IMG/VR virus record: IMGVR_UViG_3300009422_000040
Span: 1 to 25,865 of that record
Length of the DNA stretch: 25,865 bases
Source: a virus
Strand: one strand, 5' to 3'
In this document: positions 8,238-14,028 of the stretch, piece after piece
Numbering within the stretch: position 1 is the first letter of the stretch
Layout of the letters: every line of letters begins with the position of its first letter
The notes under the pieces: generated by a model
Database searches by the model: none
Told to the model about the DNA's origin: nothing
What the model saw: the letters and a program-made list of their open reading frames with translations, nothing else
Position numbers and translations under genes: made by a program

Positions 8238-8482
8238 TTGTTCTTGTACCCCTTTTTAGGGGCAGGAGCTTTTTTAGACACCGGCTTTTTATTCTTAGGT
8301 TTTTTGCTTCCATAGTTCATCGCTTTCTCCTTTGCTGCTTTGCCTAGTTCTTCTATATGGAACAACCGCCGACTTGATGAAGTGTGCTTCGCTCCTGAAT
8401 GGACCTCTCCGTTTGGCATCTTATGAGAGCCGCCCTCATGTAGAGACCCGTCTTTGAAAAAATGTCCGACACCTTTTGCCAT
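8234..8482 (-). CDS. 82-aa lysine-rich phage protein
   Basis: A His/Gly-rich N-terminal half (VGHFFKDGSLHEGGSHKMPN, then GEVHSGAKHT) is followed by a short helix (LFHIEELGKAAKEKAM) and a highly basic tail of about 25 residues rich in KKP and KKA. It is encoded in a run of four small basic genes upstream of DUF5675 and linked to the next by ATGA. The HFFKDG and MPNGEVHSG pieces are recognisable as a small phage family but I know of no assigned role. The basic tail suggests binding to DNA or to the acidic scaffold, which is inference. Confidence 0.6.
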   Translation of the reverse strand: MAKGVGHFFKDGSLHEGGSHKMPNGEVHSGAKHTSSSRRLFHIEELGKAAKEKAMNYGSKKPKNKKPVSKKAPAPKKGYKNK

Positions 8483-8492
8483 CTCGTTAACC

Positions 8493-8747
8493 TTATTTAG
8501 TTGATTTAGCCCCTGAGCATTTCCAACGCTTTCGGCTCAAGTTGTTAGGGGTGTTGGGGTCGTTCTGCTTTTCTTTCGATAACCGCTTCTTAATTCCTAG
8601 TGATCGAGCACAATACGAATTACCTTTGCCTGTTCCGGGCTTTACTCTTTTCCCGCCATCAGCAGCTTTGCCAGCTTGCCCGTAGGAAACACGTTTGCCT
8701 GACGCAGTAACCTTGACCTTGGCTTTACCCTTACGAGGCGTAGCCAT
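8493..8747 (-). CDS. 84-aa basic phage protein with SYCARS motif
   Basis: A lysine-rich start (MATPRKGKAKVKVTASGKR) leads to the conserved GKGNSYCARSLGIKKRLS, then NDPNTPNNLSRKRWKCSG. Small proteins with SYCARS and NDPNSPNxLSRxRWxC blocks occur in many marine podo- and myoviruses and are of unknown function. Two Cys residues are kept at the typical places. The start overlaps the stop of the previous 44-aa gene as TAATG. Expression with head genes suggests a virion or packaging-associated DNA-binding role, but nothing in the sequence proves it. Confidence 0.65.
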   Translation of the reverse strand: MATPRKGKAKVKVTASGKRVSYGQAGKAADGGKRVKPGTGKGNSYCARSLGIKKRLSKEKQNDPNTPNNLSRKRWKCSGAKSTK

Positions 8748-8881
8748 TACTTGGGCTTCTTCTTCTTTGCAGTCTTAGCCGCGTTTTTAAAATCTTGGTC
8801 GGAAGGCGCACCAGCGTCACCCTTCTTCCGCATAGTGCGTCCTGATGCACGCTTCTTAGCTATGTTTCTATATAAAGACAT
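8747..8881 (-). CDS. 44-aa basic phage protein
   Basis: It reads MSLYRNIAKKRASGRTMRKK, then GDAGAPSDQDFKNAAKTAKK and a lysine run. The beginning MSLYxNI with a KKxASGxxMRKxGxxGAP block is typical of a very short protein widespread in marine phages. The stop overlaps the next start (TAATG), so it is the first gene of the basic-protein run. No domain or function is assigned in my knowledge. Its size makes automated calling easy to miss; the coupling and family resemblance are the evidence. Confidence 0.6.
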   Translation of the reverse strand: MSLYRNIAKKRASGRTMRKKGDAGAPSDQDFKNAAKTAKKKKPK

Positions 8882-8937
8882 AATACCCTATTGACTAATA
8901 AAACAATCTAATGATTATAAAGCACATATCAGCGTTA

Positions 8938-9483
8938 TCAATATTTAACTTTGGGGTTGGATATCTGTGGAGTTTCAAACTCCTCCCTAAACGCCTCTAA
9001 ACCCGCTCTCAGGTCACTGCCCATTGGCAGGTCATATCTGTCCCAGTTCTTCATTGTCGGCAAGTCAGGGTCTTGTGCGTAGATATAGCCACCTATTACT
9101 TGGTCAAACCGGGATACGTTGTGCCACTTGTCAAAGTCACGCTTCTCTAAACGCTCTTTTGGTATATCAAACTTGCCAGTTTCGGGGTTTGGTATATTTC
9201 CAGAAACATAATCGTAGGATTTTCGCGTCCAATCCATGTAATCACTGTCCGCCATAGCAGTGTCCATTAACGTCTTATGCCGTTCAGGATCTATATCCTT
9301 CAATAAGTGTATGGATTCCGCCGCAATCATCTTGTCCCTAGCAGCGCCCTTGTATAAAGCCTCGTTAATAAGGATCGTAGGCTTGCCTGTAGGGCTGTCA
9401 TCCCCCCGTAACGTCTCAGAGTGACCTTCGTTTATGGTGCCTATCTCAACACCTGACAATAATCTGTTCCGTATATTTGGCAT
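8938..9483 (-). CDS. conserved phage protein of unknown function (181 aa)
   Basis: The protein is acidic and soluble, with no transmembrane segment. A notable stretch is GKPTILINEALYKGAARDKM followed by IAAESIHLLKDIDPERHKTL, which looks like a helix carrying an ESIHLL motif reminiscent of, but not matching, zinc-peptidase helices. The C-terminal part (FDQVIGGYIYAQDPDLPTMK, then DLRAGLEAFREEF) is a common ending in phage proteins of this neighbourhood. It lies alone between the HTH gene region and the small basic genes, with short gaps on both sides. I do not recognise a function; a degenerate metallopeptidase fold is only a possibility. Confidence 0.65.
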   Translation of the reverse strand: MPNIRNRLLSGVEIGTINEGHSETLRGDDSPTGKPTILINEALYKGAARDKMIAAESIHLLKDIDPERHKTLMDTAMADSDYMDWTRKSYDYVSGNIPNPETGKFDIPKERLEKRDFDKWHNVSRFDQVIGGYIYAQDPDLPTMKNWDRYDLPMGSDLRAGLEAFREEFETPQISNPKVKY

Positions 9484-9579
9484 ATGTACTCCATTTCCTT
9501 ACAAAGGCACCATAAAAGGCACCACAAATATTACCCTGGGCAAATAACCCTATATAAAACAACAACTTACACAACTATA

Positions 9580-9600
9580 TGGCGGAAGGGGTATCCGCCA
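9580..9600 (-). terminator. perfect 7-bp hairpin, possible terminator
   Basis: TGGCGGA and TCCGCCA flank a seven-base loop. On the minus strand the stem is followed by a T-rich but broken tract (TATAGTTGTG, later TTGTTGTTTT), so it could end the HTH-gene transcript weakly. It lies between the repeated G-tract elements and the 181-aa gene. It could also be an operator or RNA control element. Confidence 0.4.
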
Positions 9601-9608
9601 AACTATGA

Positions 9609-9697
9609 GGTACTCTCATATTCACCACCCCCCATTTAATTTGACTATGTTAGTGGGTACTTTTTTGCAACAGGTACTCTCATATTGACCGCCCCCC
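9609..9697 (-). repeat. two direct copies (9609-9633, 9673-9697) of a 25-bp G-tract/ATG element
   Basis: The two copies share 23 of 25 bases: on the plus strand GGTACTCTCATA, a short variable piece, then CCCCCC. On the minus strand each is a six-G tract, an eight-base spacer and ATGAGAGTACC, which looks like a ribosome site plus start codon. The short frames encode MRVPHSLADTPSAI and MRVPVAKKYPLT before stops. A third copy forms the start region of the HTH gene. They may be operators for that protein, leader peptides or duplication remnants. Confidence 0.75.
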
Positions 9698-9921
9698 TAT
9701 GGAACAGGGTGCAATTTCACAACATTGTCCTTACCCGGACTGCGAAAAAACATCTGCACTAGAAGCTCCACATCTGCCCGTAGGACGTATGGAGTTTCCT
9801 CTATGGTGATCGTGTCAAGGAACGGCGCAACGCTCTCTAAGAAGCTGTCATCGCTCATATCAAGGTAATCCGCAGCAGTTTCAAATCTCATCATGTAATT
9901 ATTCATAGTAGGTACTCTCAT
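9697..9921 (-). CDS. small HTH_17/excisionase-like DNA-binding protein
   Basis: 74 aa. MRFETAADYLDMSDDSFLES, then VAPFLDTITIEETPYVLRAD followed by VELLVQ, is the pattern of MerR-like winged helix proteins of the AlpA/excisionase type (AADYLGMS helix-turn-helix, then a wing strand and the R-x-D-L end). Such proteins act as directionality factors or small regulators. It begins within a repeated G-tract element, so the start could be ATG at 9921 or the inner ATG giving MNNYMM. It lies in the packaging operon, far from the integrase, so a regulatory role on nearby repeats seems more likely than excision. The active role is inferred. Confidence 0.68.
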   Translation of the reverse strand: MRVPTMNNYMMRFETAADYLDMSDDSFLESVAPFLDTITIEETPYVLRADVELLVQMFFRSPGKDNVVKLHPVP

Positions 9922-9935
9922 AAGCTATGCCCCCC
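9911..9935 (-). repeat. third copy of the G-tract/ATG element, at the HTH gene start
   Basis: It has the same length (25 bp) and spacing as the copies at 9609 and 9673. GGTACTCTCATA and CCCCCC are identical; the internal spacer differs. Here the ATG begins the HTH_17-like gene (MRVPTMNNYMM). A looser relative, seven Gs then AGGTGCGAT and ATG, occurs at 10014-10036 and opens a 21-codon frame. Confidence 0.7.
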
Positions 9936-10109
9936 TTAAATGGGGACGTGAAAATTAGGGCTGAGATCTAGAGATGCCCTCCATGGAGCCTGACCATCGA
10001 GCTACGCCGCTTTCGTCCATATCGCACCTCCCCCCCAACGATATTGCAGAGGAATCGGGCGGATCGCGCATCATTTTAGGGACCATCACCTAGCCTAGGT
10101 CGTGCTCGC
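9922..10109. other. 188-bp non-coding region with palindromes between HTH gene and small terminase
   Basis: It contains no convincing gene. Visible structure: a perfect 10-bp palindrome CTCCATGGAG (9979-9988), a perfect inverted repeat ACCTAG-C-CTAGGT (10088-10100) ten bases beyond the small-terminase stop, and a seven-G tract with an ATG at 10020-10018 on the minus strand that opens a 21-codon frame ending at a TAA. Packaging initiation sites often lie in or beside small-terminase genes, so this is a reasonable place for one, but no direct evidence is seen. Confidence 0.5.
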
Positions 10110-10577
10110 TCAGTGTAAGTCGCTGAGTTCGTTGGAGTTCTCATCAGCCGGGGCGGGCAAACTGTCAAGATCCGCCAAGAAAGTGCCGTCAAACTGCGTG
10201 ACCTCGGACTTTTCGGGCGCATATGCCCCAAACACTTTGCCCAAAACTTCCAACGCCCGGACCCGTGTGGATTCGCCGTTCTTCTTGTCCGTCGCTTCGC
10301 TCGTTAAGTGGGTAATGAGCCAATCCACTTTGCTCTCTTCATCTTTCATTATCTGGTCCCTTTTCCGCTTTATCGCTGAGGCTATGTGAGGTTTTGAGAG
10401 GTTCTCGTATGCCATCTCTCTTGCTGTCTTTTGGCTGTAACCTGCTGTCCTTGCAGCTTCAGCTCCATTAGCACAACCAAGAAACGCGACCACGAAGCGT
10501 TCTTGCCTGTCCGTAAGCTTTCGCTCTTGTTCTTCGTCTACTACTACTTGTTGTTCTACTACAGGAGAGGTTGGCAT
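10110..10577 (-). CDS. terS: terminase small subunit
   Basis: 155 aa. Residues 21-70 (KLTDRQERFVVAFLGCANGA, EAARTAGYSQKTAREMAYEN, LSKPHIASAIKRKRDQI) are a classic Terminase_2 DNA-binding domain: T-x-RQ-x-xFV, an A-x-RAGYS turn and the N-x-L-x-K/N-P-I-x-x-xI segment. It recognises the packaging site and recruits the large subunit. The C-terminal end is acidic and disordered. I chose the ATG at 10577 because AGGA lies nine bases upstream; a longer frame to 10673 overlaps the preceding gene and is unrelated to the family. It is separated from the large-subunit gene by about 2.8 kb. Confidence 0.88.
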   Translation of the reverse strand: MPTSPVVEQQVVVDEEQERKLTDRQERFVVAFLGCANGAEAARTAGYSQKTAREMAYENLSKPHIASAIKRKRDQIMKDEESKVDWLITHLTSEATDKKNGESTRVRALEVLGKVFGAYAPEKSEVTQFDGTFLADLDSLPAPADENSNELSDLH

Positions 10578-10605
10578 TGAGGGGTTTCCTTTTTTCTTTT
10601 CCGCC

Positions 10606-10875
10606 TTAAAAAAAATGGGAGGCGCTCGCAACTGTTGCGGCAAAAAGAATCCAAGCCGCCCGTTCGATGACAACGCCCTTGCCGCCGATTTTGATGACCT
10701 CGTCGCTCGTTTTTTGCCCCATCTGCTCGATTAGATCTAACCGCAACTCGTGTCGGTTGATTCGCTGTTCTAACGAGTCTTGGCGCTCATCGATACGTGC
10801 AAGGTCCGCCAATGTTTGCTGCATCAGATCCAGTTTTGTCTCGATCCGGTCCAACCGCGTGCTGTTTTGGTCCAC
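10606..10875 (-). CDS. coiled-coil protein with C-terminal membrane anchor
   Basis: 89 aa from a GTG start with AAGGA eight bases upstream. Heptad-rich segments (LDRIETKLDLMQQTLADLAR, then IDERQDSLEQRINRHELRLD) precede a hydrophobic C-terminus AAWILFAATVASASHFF. Short coiled coils with a single C-terminal membrane helix are common near phage lysis and terminase genes; some are suspected holin or spanin-like accessory proteins. It is first in the minus-strand packaging operon, 28 bases before small terminase. No longer N-terminal extension is credible: the open frame upstream to 11031 runs into the divergent promoter. The exact function is unknown. Confidence 0.65.
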   Translation of the reverse strand: MDQNSTRLDRIETKLDLMQQTLADLARIDERQDSLEQRINRHELRLDLIEQMGQKTSDEVIKIGGKGVVIERAAWILFAATVASASHFF

Positions 10876-10921
10876 TTTTTTAATCCTTAGATTCTTTTTG
10901 TTATTTTCGCACGAGTTTTGC

Positions 10922-10950
10922 TTGCCTGCCACGATCTTCTGCGGTATAAG
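10922..10950 (+). promoter_or_regulatory. predicted sigma-70 promoter of the accessory operon
   Basis: TTGCCT (10922-10927), 17 bases, then TATAAG (10945-10950). It lies 47 bases before the ATG of the first plus-strand gene, which has AAGGA seven bases upstream. It sits in the divergent gap that also must hold the control region of the packaging operon. The hexamers match the consensus moderately. Confidence 0.5.
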
Positions 10951-10997
10951 ATATAAACCGGGGTGACATACACCTCTTTTATTGCAAGGATGCAAAC

Positions 10998-11723
10998 ATG
11001 GATACACTTTTAAAATACCTCGAAGCAGCACGCGGCATTGCCGCCGTCAACCCAAAACACCAAAAGCTGGTCAACCGATTAGCGGTTGCTGACCGAAAAG
11101 TTGATTTTCACGTCGACGCAGCCGCTTTAGCAGAAGAAGGCAAAGGGTATGGAGAGTTCGATGCGGAGCAACAAGCCGCAGCGAAGAAGCACTTGCGAGC
11201 CGAAGAGAAGTGGTTCGGCGTGGTTCAGGAAATCGAGCAGCAATTGCCCAAGCGAGAAATTGCAAACACCTACAAGCAACTGCACGCCAACATATTTGCG
11301 GCTGGTCGCACAGACGATGAACTTAAAGAATCCATGGACGATGAAATCACCATTCGCGTGACCAAAGAAGGCACTACCGCCAAGGAAGTTGAATCTTACC
11401 TCCCAAGCAACTTCCGGGTCGACGCAACGGTCCAGAGCTGGATCATTGTCAAAGGCTTCAACAATGCTGGCTGGACCGCCGAGGGCTATGTAATTCCTCG
11501 CCTTGCCAGCGGCATGATTCGCGCCGTCATTGAGAGCAACCCCCGCGAGCGCTTGAATGATCGCCTATACATCGCCGCTGACAACCTCTTTGTCGCACCT
11601 GAACTCGATTACGAACAATCGCAATTTCGCCTCGAGTCAGCACGCTATGCCTCTAGCTTAAGAATGTTGCACAACCGACTCGCCAAGATCAAAGCCACCC
11701 TGAATTCGGAGGGTCAGTCATGA
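10998..11723 (+). CDS. unrecognised 241-aa early protein
   Basis: A soluble, charged protein with no signal peptide or membrane segment. The N-terminal half is helical and Ala/Glu/Lys-rich (HVDAAALAEEGKGYGEFDAE, then QQAAAKKHLRAEEKWFGVVQ). The middle (EITIRVTKEGTTAKEVESYL) is more beta-like, followed by GFNNAGWTAEGYVIPRLASG. It opens the plus-strand operon and its stop overlaps the next start (ATGA). I recognise no family. Position as the first gene of a tight operon that also carries ArdC suggests an early function in host interaction, which is inference only. Confidence 0.7.
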   Translation: MDTLLKYLEAARGIAAVNPKHQKLVNRLAVADRKVDFHVDAAALAEEGKGYGEFDAEQQAAAKKHLRAEEKWFGVVQEIEQQLPKREIANTYKQLHANIFAAGRTDDELKESMDDEITIRVTKEGTTAKEVESYLPSNFRVDATVQSWIIVKGFNNAGWTAEGYVIPRLASGMIRAVIESNPRERLNDRLYIAADNLFVAPELDYEQSQFRLESARYASSLRMLHNRLAKIKATLNSEGQS

Positions 11724-11911
11724 ACATCGCTCTCCACATTTTCACAATCGTGTTTGGATTTTTCATGCTCTTGTTCGCTGCATTCGTGCAGCAGGCTGGC
11801 TTCATTTCCACAGGTCTCTGGGCGCTGGTGGCAGCGCTTTGGTTCATCAGCTTCAACGCTCAGGCAATTCTCATCGCACGCCACCTCTACCCGCTGGAGG
11901 ACGGCTCATGA
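11720..11911 (+). CDS. small two-helix membrane protein
   Basis: 63 aa: MNIALHIFTIVFGFFMLLFA is the first hydrophobic segment and GLWALVAALWFISFNAQAIL the second, with a short AFVQQAGFIST turn and a cytoplasmic-like polar C-terminus (ARHLYPLEDGS). GGAGGGTCAGTC precedes the overlapping ATGA. It should sit in the inner membrane. A holin cannot be excluded, but early-operon placement argues for superinfection exclusion or a similar membrane function; neither is shown. Confidence 0.65.
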   Translation: MNIALHIFTIVFGFFMLLFAAFVQQAGFISTGLWALVAALWFISFNAQAILIARHLYPLEDGS

Positions 11912-12117
11912 AGACGCTGAAGCACACCCTTCAAAACGGTGTTGAGCTTTCCGCGCATGCCGGACCCGACGGAATTCACTTCGTGGGTTCTTCCACCGGA
12001 GAGCATTGGTTGCACCAAAGCAGTAGCCGCGCCCGAGTCTGGATGCACTGGCAAGGCTATTGCTCTTCAGCCGAGGAGGCGTATCAGCGCCATTTGGATC
12101 GCAACATTTCTAACTGA
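11908..12117 (+). CDS. unrecognised 69-aa protein
   Basis: It starts at the ATGA overlap with the membrane-protein gene (MKTLKHTLQNGVELSAHAGP). It is rich in His and Trp (STGEHWLHQSSSRARVWMHW, then QGYCSSAEEAYQRHLDR). GGAGG sits eight bases upstream. The frame is open further upstream to 11839, but that start would lie inside the membrane-protein gene, so the shorter form is preferred. No domain is recognised. The Y-C-S-S-A-E-E-A-Y-Q end looks like a small conserved phage ending. Confidence 0.6.
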   Translation: MKTLKHTLQNGVELSAHAGPDGIHFVGSSTGEHWLHQSSSRARVWMHWQGYCSSAEEAYQRHLDRNISN

Positions 12118-12120
12118 TGA

Positions 12121-12170
12121 GGCTGGTTGGTCACCAGCCGAAACGCCGTCAGGCGTCTTAGATAACCAAC
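12121..12170 (+). promoter_or_regulatory. structured leader: two hairpins and a possible pseudoknot before the 68-aa gene
   Basis: GGCTGGT/ACCAGCC form a perfect seven-pair stem (12121-12139), and ACGCC/GGCGT a five-pair stem (12143-12156). The first stem's loop side (GTTGGT, 12126-12131) can also pair with ACCAAC (12165-12170), directly beside the AAGGA of the next gene. There is no T-tract, so this is not a normal terminator; control of translation is plausible. Confidence 0.45.
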
Positions 12171-12181
12171 AAGGAAAAGTC

Positions 12182-12388
12182 ATGGTTCAGGAAATAATCG
12201 TAACAATCAAAAACCAATACGGCATAGAAGTCGTTTACCCAGTGTGCGAGCACGCAAAGTTGTTTGCTCGCATCGCCAACACCAAAACCCTTACGCTGGA
12301 CGTGATCAGCACAATTAAAGCGCTTGGCATAGCCATCACAGTTGAGCAAAAGTCTCCGCTTGCTCTCGCCCTTGGAGGTGCACGATGA
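12182..12388 (+). CDS. conserved small phage protein (68 aa)
   Basis: It reads MVQEIIVTIKNQYGIEVVYP, then VCEHAKLFARIANTKTLTLD, then VISTIKALGIAITVEQ. The pattern of an antiparallel strand, VYPVCEHAKLFA, NTKTLT and IKALG is that of a small conserved protein found in gammaproteobacterial phages and mobile elements, often beside anti-restriction genes; its function is unknown to me. AAGGA is nine bases upstream of the ATG, and the stop overlaps the ArdC start (ATGA). The 64-base gap before it is the largest in this part of the operon and folds into hairpins. Confidence 0.7.
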   Translation: MVQEIIVTIKNQYGIEVVYPVCEHAKLFARIANTKTLTLDVISTIKALGIAITVEQKSPLALALGGAR

Positions 12389-13260
12389 AGATCAACTACA
12401 AAGAAATTAACGAGCAAATGCTTGCCGAGATGGAAACCCACGGCGCGAACTGGATCAACCCAATGCGATCCAGCGTACCGGTTGGCATTCCACGCAACGG
12501 GATCACCAGCAACCGCTACAACGGAGTCAATGTCTGGCTGCTAGGACTGACTGAATCCTACTGGGCGACCTACGCTCAGTGGGAGTCGAAGGGCTACCAA
12601 GTCGCCAAGGGATCGAAGGCAACCACCATTGTCTTTTTCAAGCAGACCAAGGTTAAGGATCGCGATTCGGGAGAGGATAAAACGATCCCGGTCATGAAAA
12701 ACTTTCGCGTCTTTCGGTCTGACCAACTCGACCCAAGCGTCAAGGTGTTCGAGGAGCCTGAGAGAATTATCTACGCCGACGAGACTCACGCTAACGCAGC
12801 GGTAGAGGCGTGGGTTGCCAATACCGGCATCGAGGTCAGAACCAACCCGGACGGCAAAGCCTTCTATTCGCCAATGCATGACCTGATCAGCATTCCTCCA
12901 CGCGAAGGTTTCACCGCTACTGAGACCAGCACCGCCAGCGAAACGAGAGACTCTACGCTGCTGCATGAACTCGCCCATGCCACGGGTCACAAGTCTCGAC
13001 TGGATCGCAAAATGGGCAGCGGTTTCGGCAGCGATGGATATGCCAGAGAGGAGTTAGTCGCTGAACTTGCTGCGACGTATCAATCCGCACTTCTAGGCGT
13101 GTCTGCCGCTCCAAGAGCCGACCACGCAAAGTACCTCAACAATTGGATCAAGTGCCTAAAGGACGACCACCGGGCGTTTTTCAGGGCTTCAGCCCTAGCT
13201 CAAAAAGCAGTGGAGTGGATTGAGAAACAGCAACCAGTGAGTGCGGAGGTGGCGGCATAA
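12385..13260 (+). CDS. ardC: ArdC-type anti-restriction protein with zinc metallopeptidase domain
   Basis: 291 aa. The N-terminal ssDNA-binding ArdC domain (DUF1738-like) spans about residues 5-115: NWINPMRSSVPVGIPRNGIT, YNGVNVWLLG and the GYQVAKGSKATTIVFFK strand. The C-terminal zincin domain carries LLHELAHATGH (HELAH at 194-198) and YAREELVAELAA, which supplies the downstream acidic ligand region. In plasmids ArdC binds single-stranded DNA and protects incoming DNA from restriction. A shared stop/start (ATGA) links it to the preceding conserved gene. All zinc residues are present, so it should fold as a metalloprotein. The substrate of the peptidase domain is unknown. Confidence 0.9.
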   Translation: MKINYKEINEQMLAEMETHGANWINPMRSSVPVGIPRNGITSNRYNGVNVWLLGLTESYWATYAQWESKGYQVAKGSKATTIVFFKQTKVKDRDSGEDKTIPVMKNFRVFRSDQLDPSVKVFEEPERIIYADETHANAAVEAWVANTGIEVRTNPDGKAFYSPMHDLISIPPREGFTATETSTASETRDSTLLHELAHATGHKSRLDRKMGSGFGSDGYAREELVAELAATYQSALLGVSAAPRADHAKYLNNWIKCLKDDHRAFFRASALAQKAVEWIEKQQPVSAEVAA

Positions 13261-13280
13261 GTTAAGTCTTTACCCTACAG

Positions 13281-13341
13281 CCCATTCGGAATGAGTGGGT
13301 TGGTGGGTGAAGATTTTTTCCCGCCAAAATAAAAATAAGGA
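13281..13341 (+). repeat. leader repeat, copy 1
   Basis: A 61-base leader immediately before the ATG at 13348. It contains the hairpin CCCATTC/GAGTGGG, then GGTGAAGATTTTTT, then CCAAAATAAAAATAAGGA, which ends in the ribosome site. It is about 80 percent identical to 13512-13571. Confidence 0.8.
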
Positions 13342-13347
13342 TATAAC

Positions 13348-14028
13348 ATGAACAAACACGAAAAAGCATACCGGGCGCTCTGGATGACCCAATACCAAAG
13401 CGCTCTCAGCCAGCGCGGCGACTACCAGCCGGGACGCATTTGCTGGGACACCGCGACTCACTTCTGCGTGTCTGGCAAAGCTCCAACGGCAGCAGCGAGT
13501 GAAGCCACTGACCCATTCGTCTTGAGTGGTTTAGGGGGTGAAGATTTTTCGCGCCAAAATAAAAATAAGGAGATCATAGAAATGGAAATGGATAAAAAAT
13601 CAATAGACATAGCAGTAGCAAAATTTGTTTCGTGCCACAAAGCTGACGCATTTGAGATAGACCACACAGAAGGCGATTACTACGGCTCTGTCGCCGGTTA
13701 TTTGACTTTAGAGGGTGAACCTACTGGTGAGCTTGGGCGGATGCACATTTCGATTAGACCGGACAAGCACAAAGACGGCTTGAACGAAACAGTCGAGTGG
13801 TATGAAGACACCTACCAGATCGCACACTTTCGTTTGCCTTTTGCAGACCGAATCACCCCTGAAGACCACACTCCTGAGATTAATTTTGATCCTAATTTTT
13901 ATATCTGCATTGATCGCATCAAAGAACTTAGAGCCAAAGGCTACTCCGACATTTCGCTTGATGAGGTGGTCGAGGGCGTGATCGTTGACTCAGTTGCCAT
14001 TGAAGATTATCTGGAGAACGAGGCATGA
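13348..14028 (+). CDS. 226-aa fused reading frame: small conserved N-terminal part joined through a leader repeat
   Basis: The first ~55 residues (MNKHEKAYRALWMTQYQSAL, then RGDYQPGRICWDTATHFCVS) look like a separate small conserved phage protein. The frame then continues with no stop through the second leader copy (translated as DPFVLSGLGGEDFSRQNKNK) into the protein starting at 13582. AAGGA lies six bases before this ATG. Either a true fusion is made, or the first gene lost its stop when the leader and second gene were inserted. The leader-coded linker has no sign of selection as protein that I can see. The C-terminus overlaps the next start (ATGA). Confidence 0.55.
   Translation: MNKHEKAYRALWMTQYQSALSQRGDYQPGRICWDTATHFCVSGKAPTAAASEATDPFVLSGLGGEDFSRQNKNKEIIEMEMDKKSIDIAVAKFVSCHKADAFEIDHTEGDYYGSVAGYLTLEGEPTGELGRMHISIRPDKHKDGLNETVEWYEDTYQIAHFRLPFADRITPEDHTPEINFDPNFYICIDRIKELRAKGYSDISLDEVVEGVIVDSVAIEDYLENEA
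13512..13571 (+). repeat. leader repeat, copy 2
   Basis: Second copy of the 60-base leader, lying inside the long frame. It keeps CCCATTC, GGTGAAGATTTTT and CCAAAATAAAAATAAGGA, with an AAGGAG ribosome site nine bases before the ATG at 13582. Differences cluster in the hairpin loop and one stem side. Confidence 0.8.
13582..14028 (+). CDS. 148-aa protein from internal start after leader repeat (unrecognised)
   Basis: MEMDKKSIDIAVAKFVSCHK begins after AAGGAG and nine spacer bases, a better ribosome site than that of the upstream ATG. An ATG at 13588 is an alternative. The protein is acidic and probably alpha/beta: YYGSVAGYLTLEGEPTGELG, then MHISIRPDKH, and a C-terminal helix ISLDEVVEGVIVDSVAIEDY. 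I recognise no family. It may be the main product here, with the 13348 frame a longer or decayed version. Its stop overlaps the next start by ATGA, so it is coupled to the rest of the operon. Confidence 0.6.
   Translation: MEMDKKSIDIAVAKFVSCHKADAFEIDHTEGDYYGSVAGYLTLEGEPTGELGRMHISIRPDKHKDGLNETVEWYEDTYQIAHFRLPFADRITPEDHTPEINFDPNFYICIDRIKELRAKGYSDISLDEVVEGVIVDSVAIEDYLENEA

Noticed and set aside
9950-10010. tRNA-like sequence on the minus strand (GCGGCGTAGCTCGATGGTCAG)
   Set aside because: It resembles a tRNA acceptor plus D-arm start, but no matching acceptor 3' strand, T-arm or anticodon stem follows within 80 bases.
10876-11031. N-terminal extension of the coiled-coil/membrane gene
   Set aside because: The extension would cover the divergent promoter, and a GTG with AAGGA at the right distance is present at 10875.
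12541-12990. 149-aa frame antisense to ardC
   Set aside because: Shadow of the strongly supported ArdC reading frame; no ribosome site.
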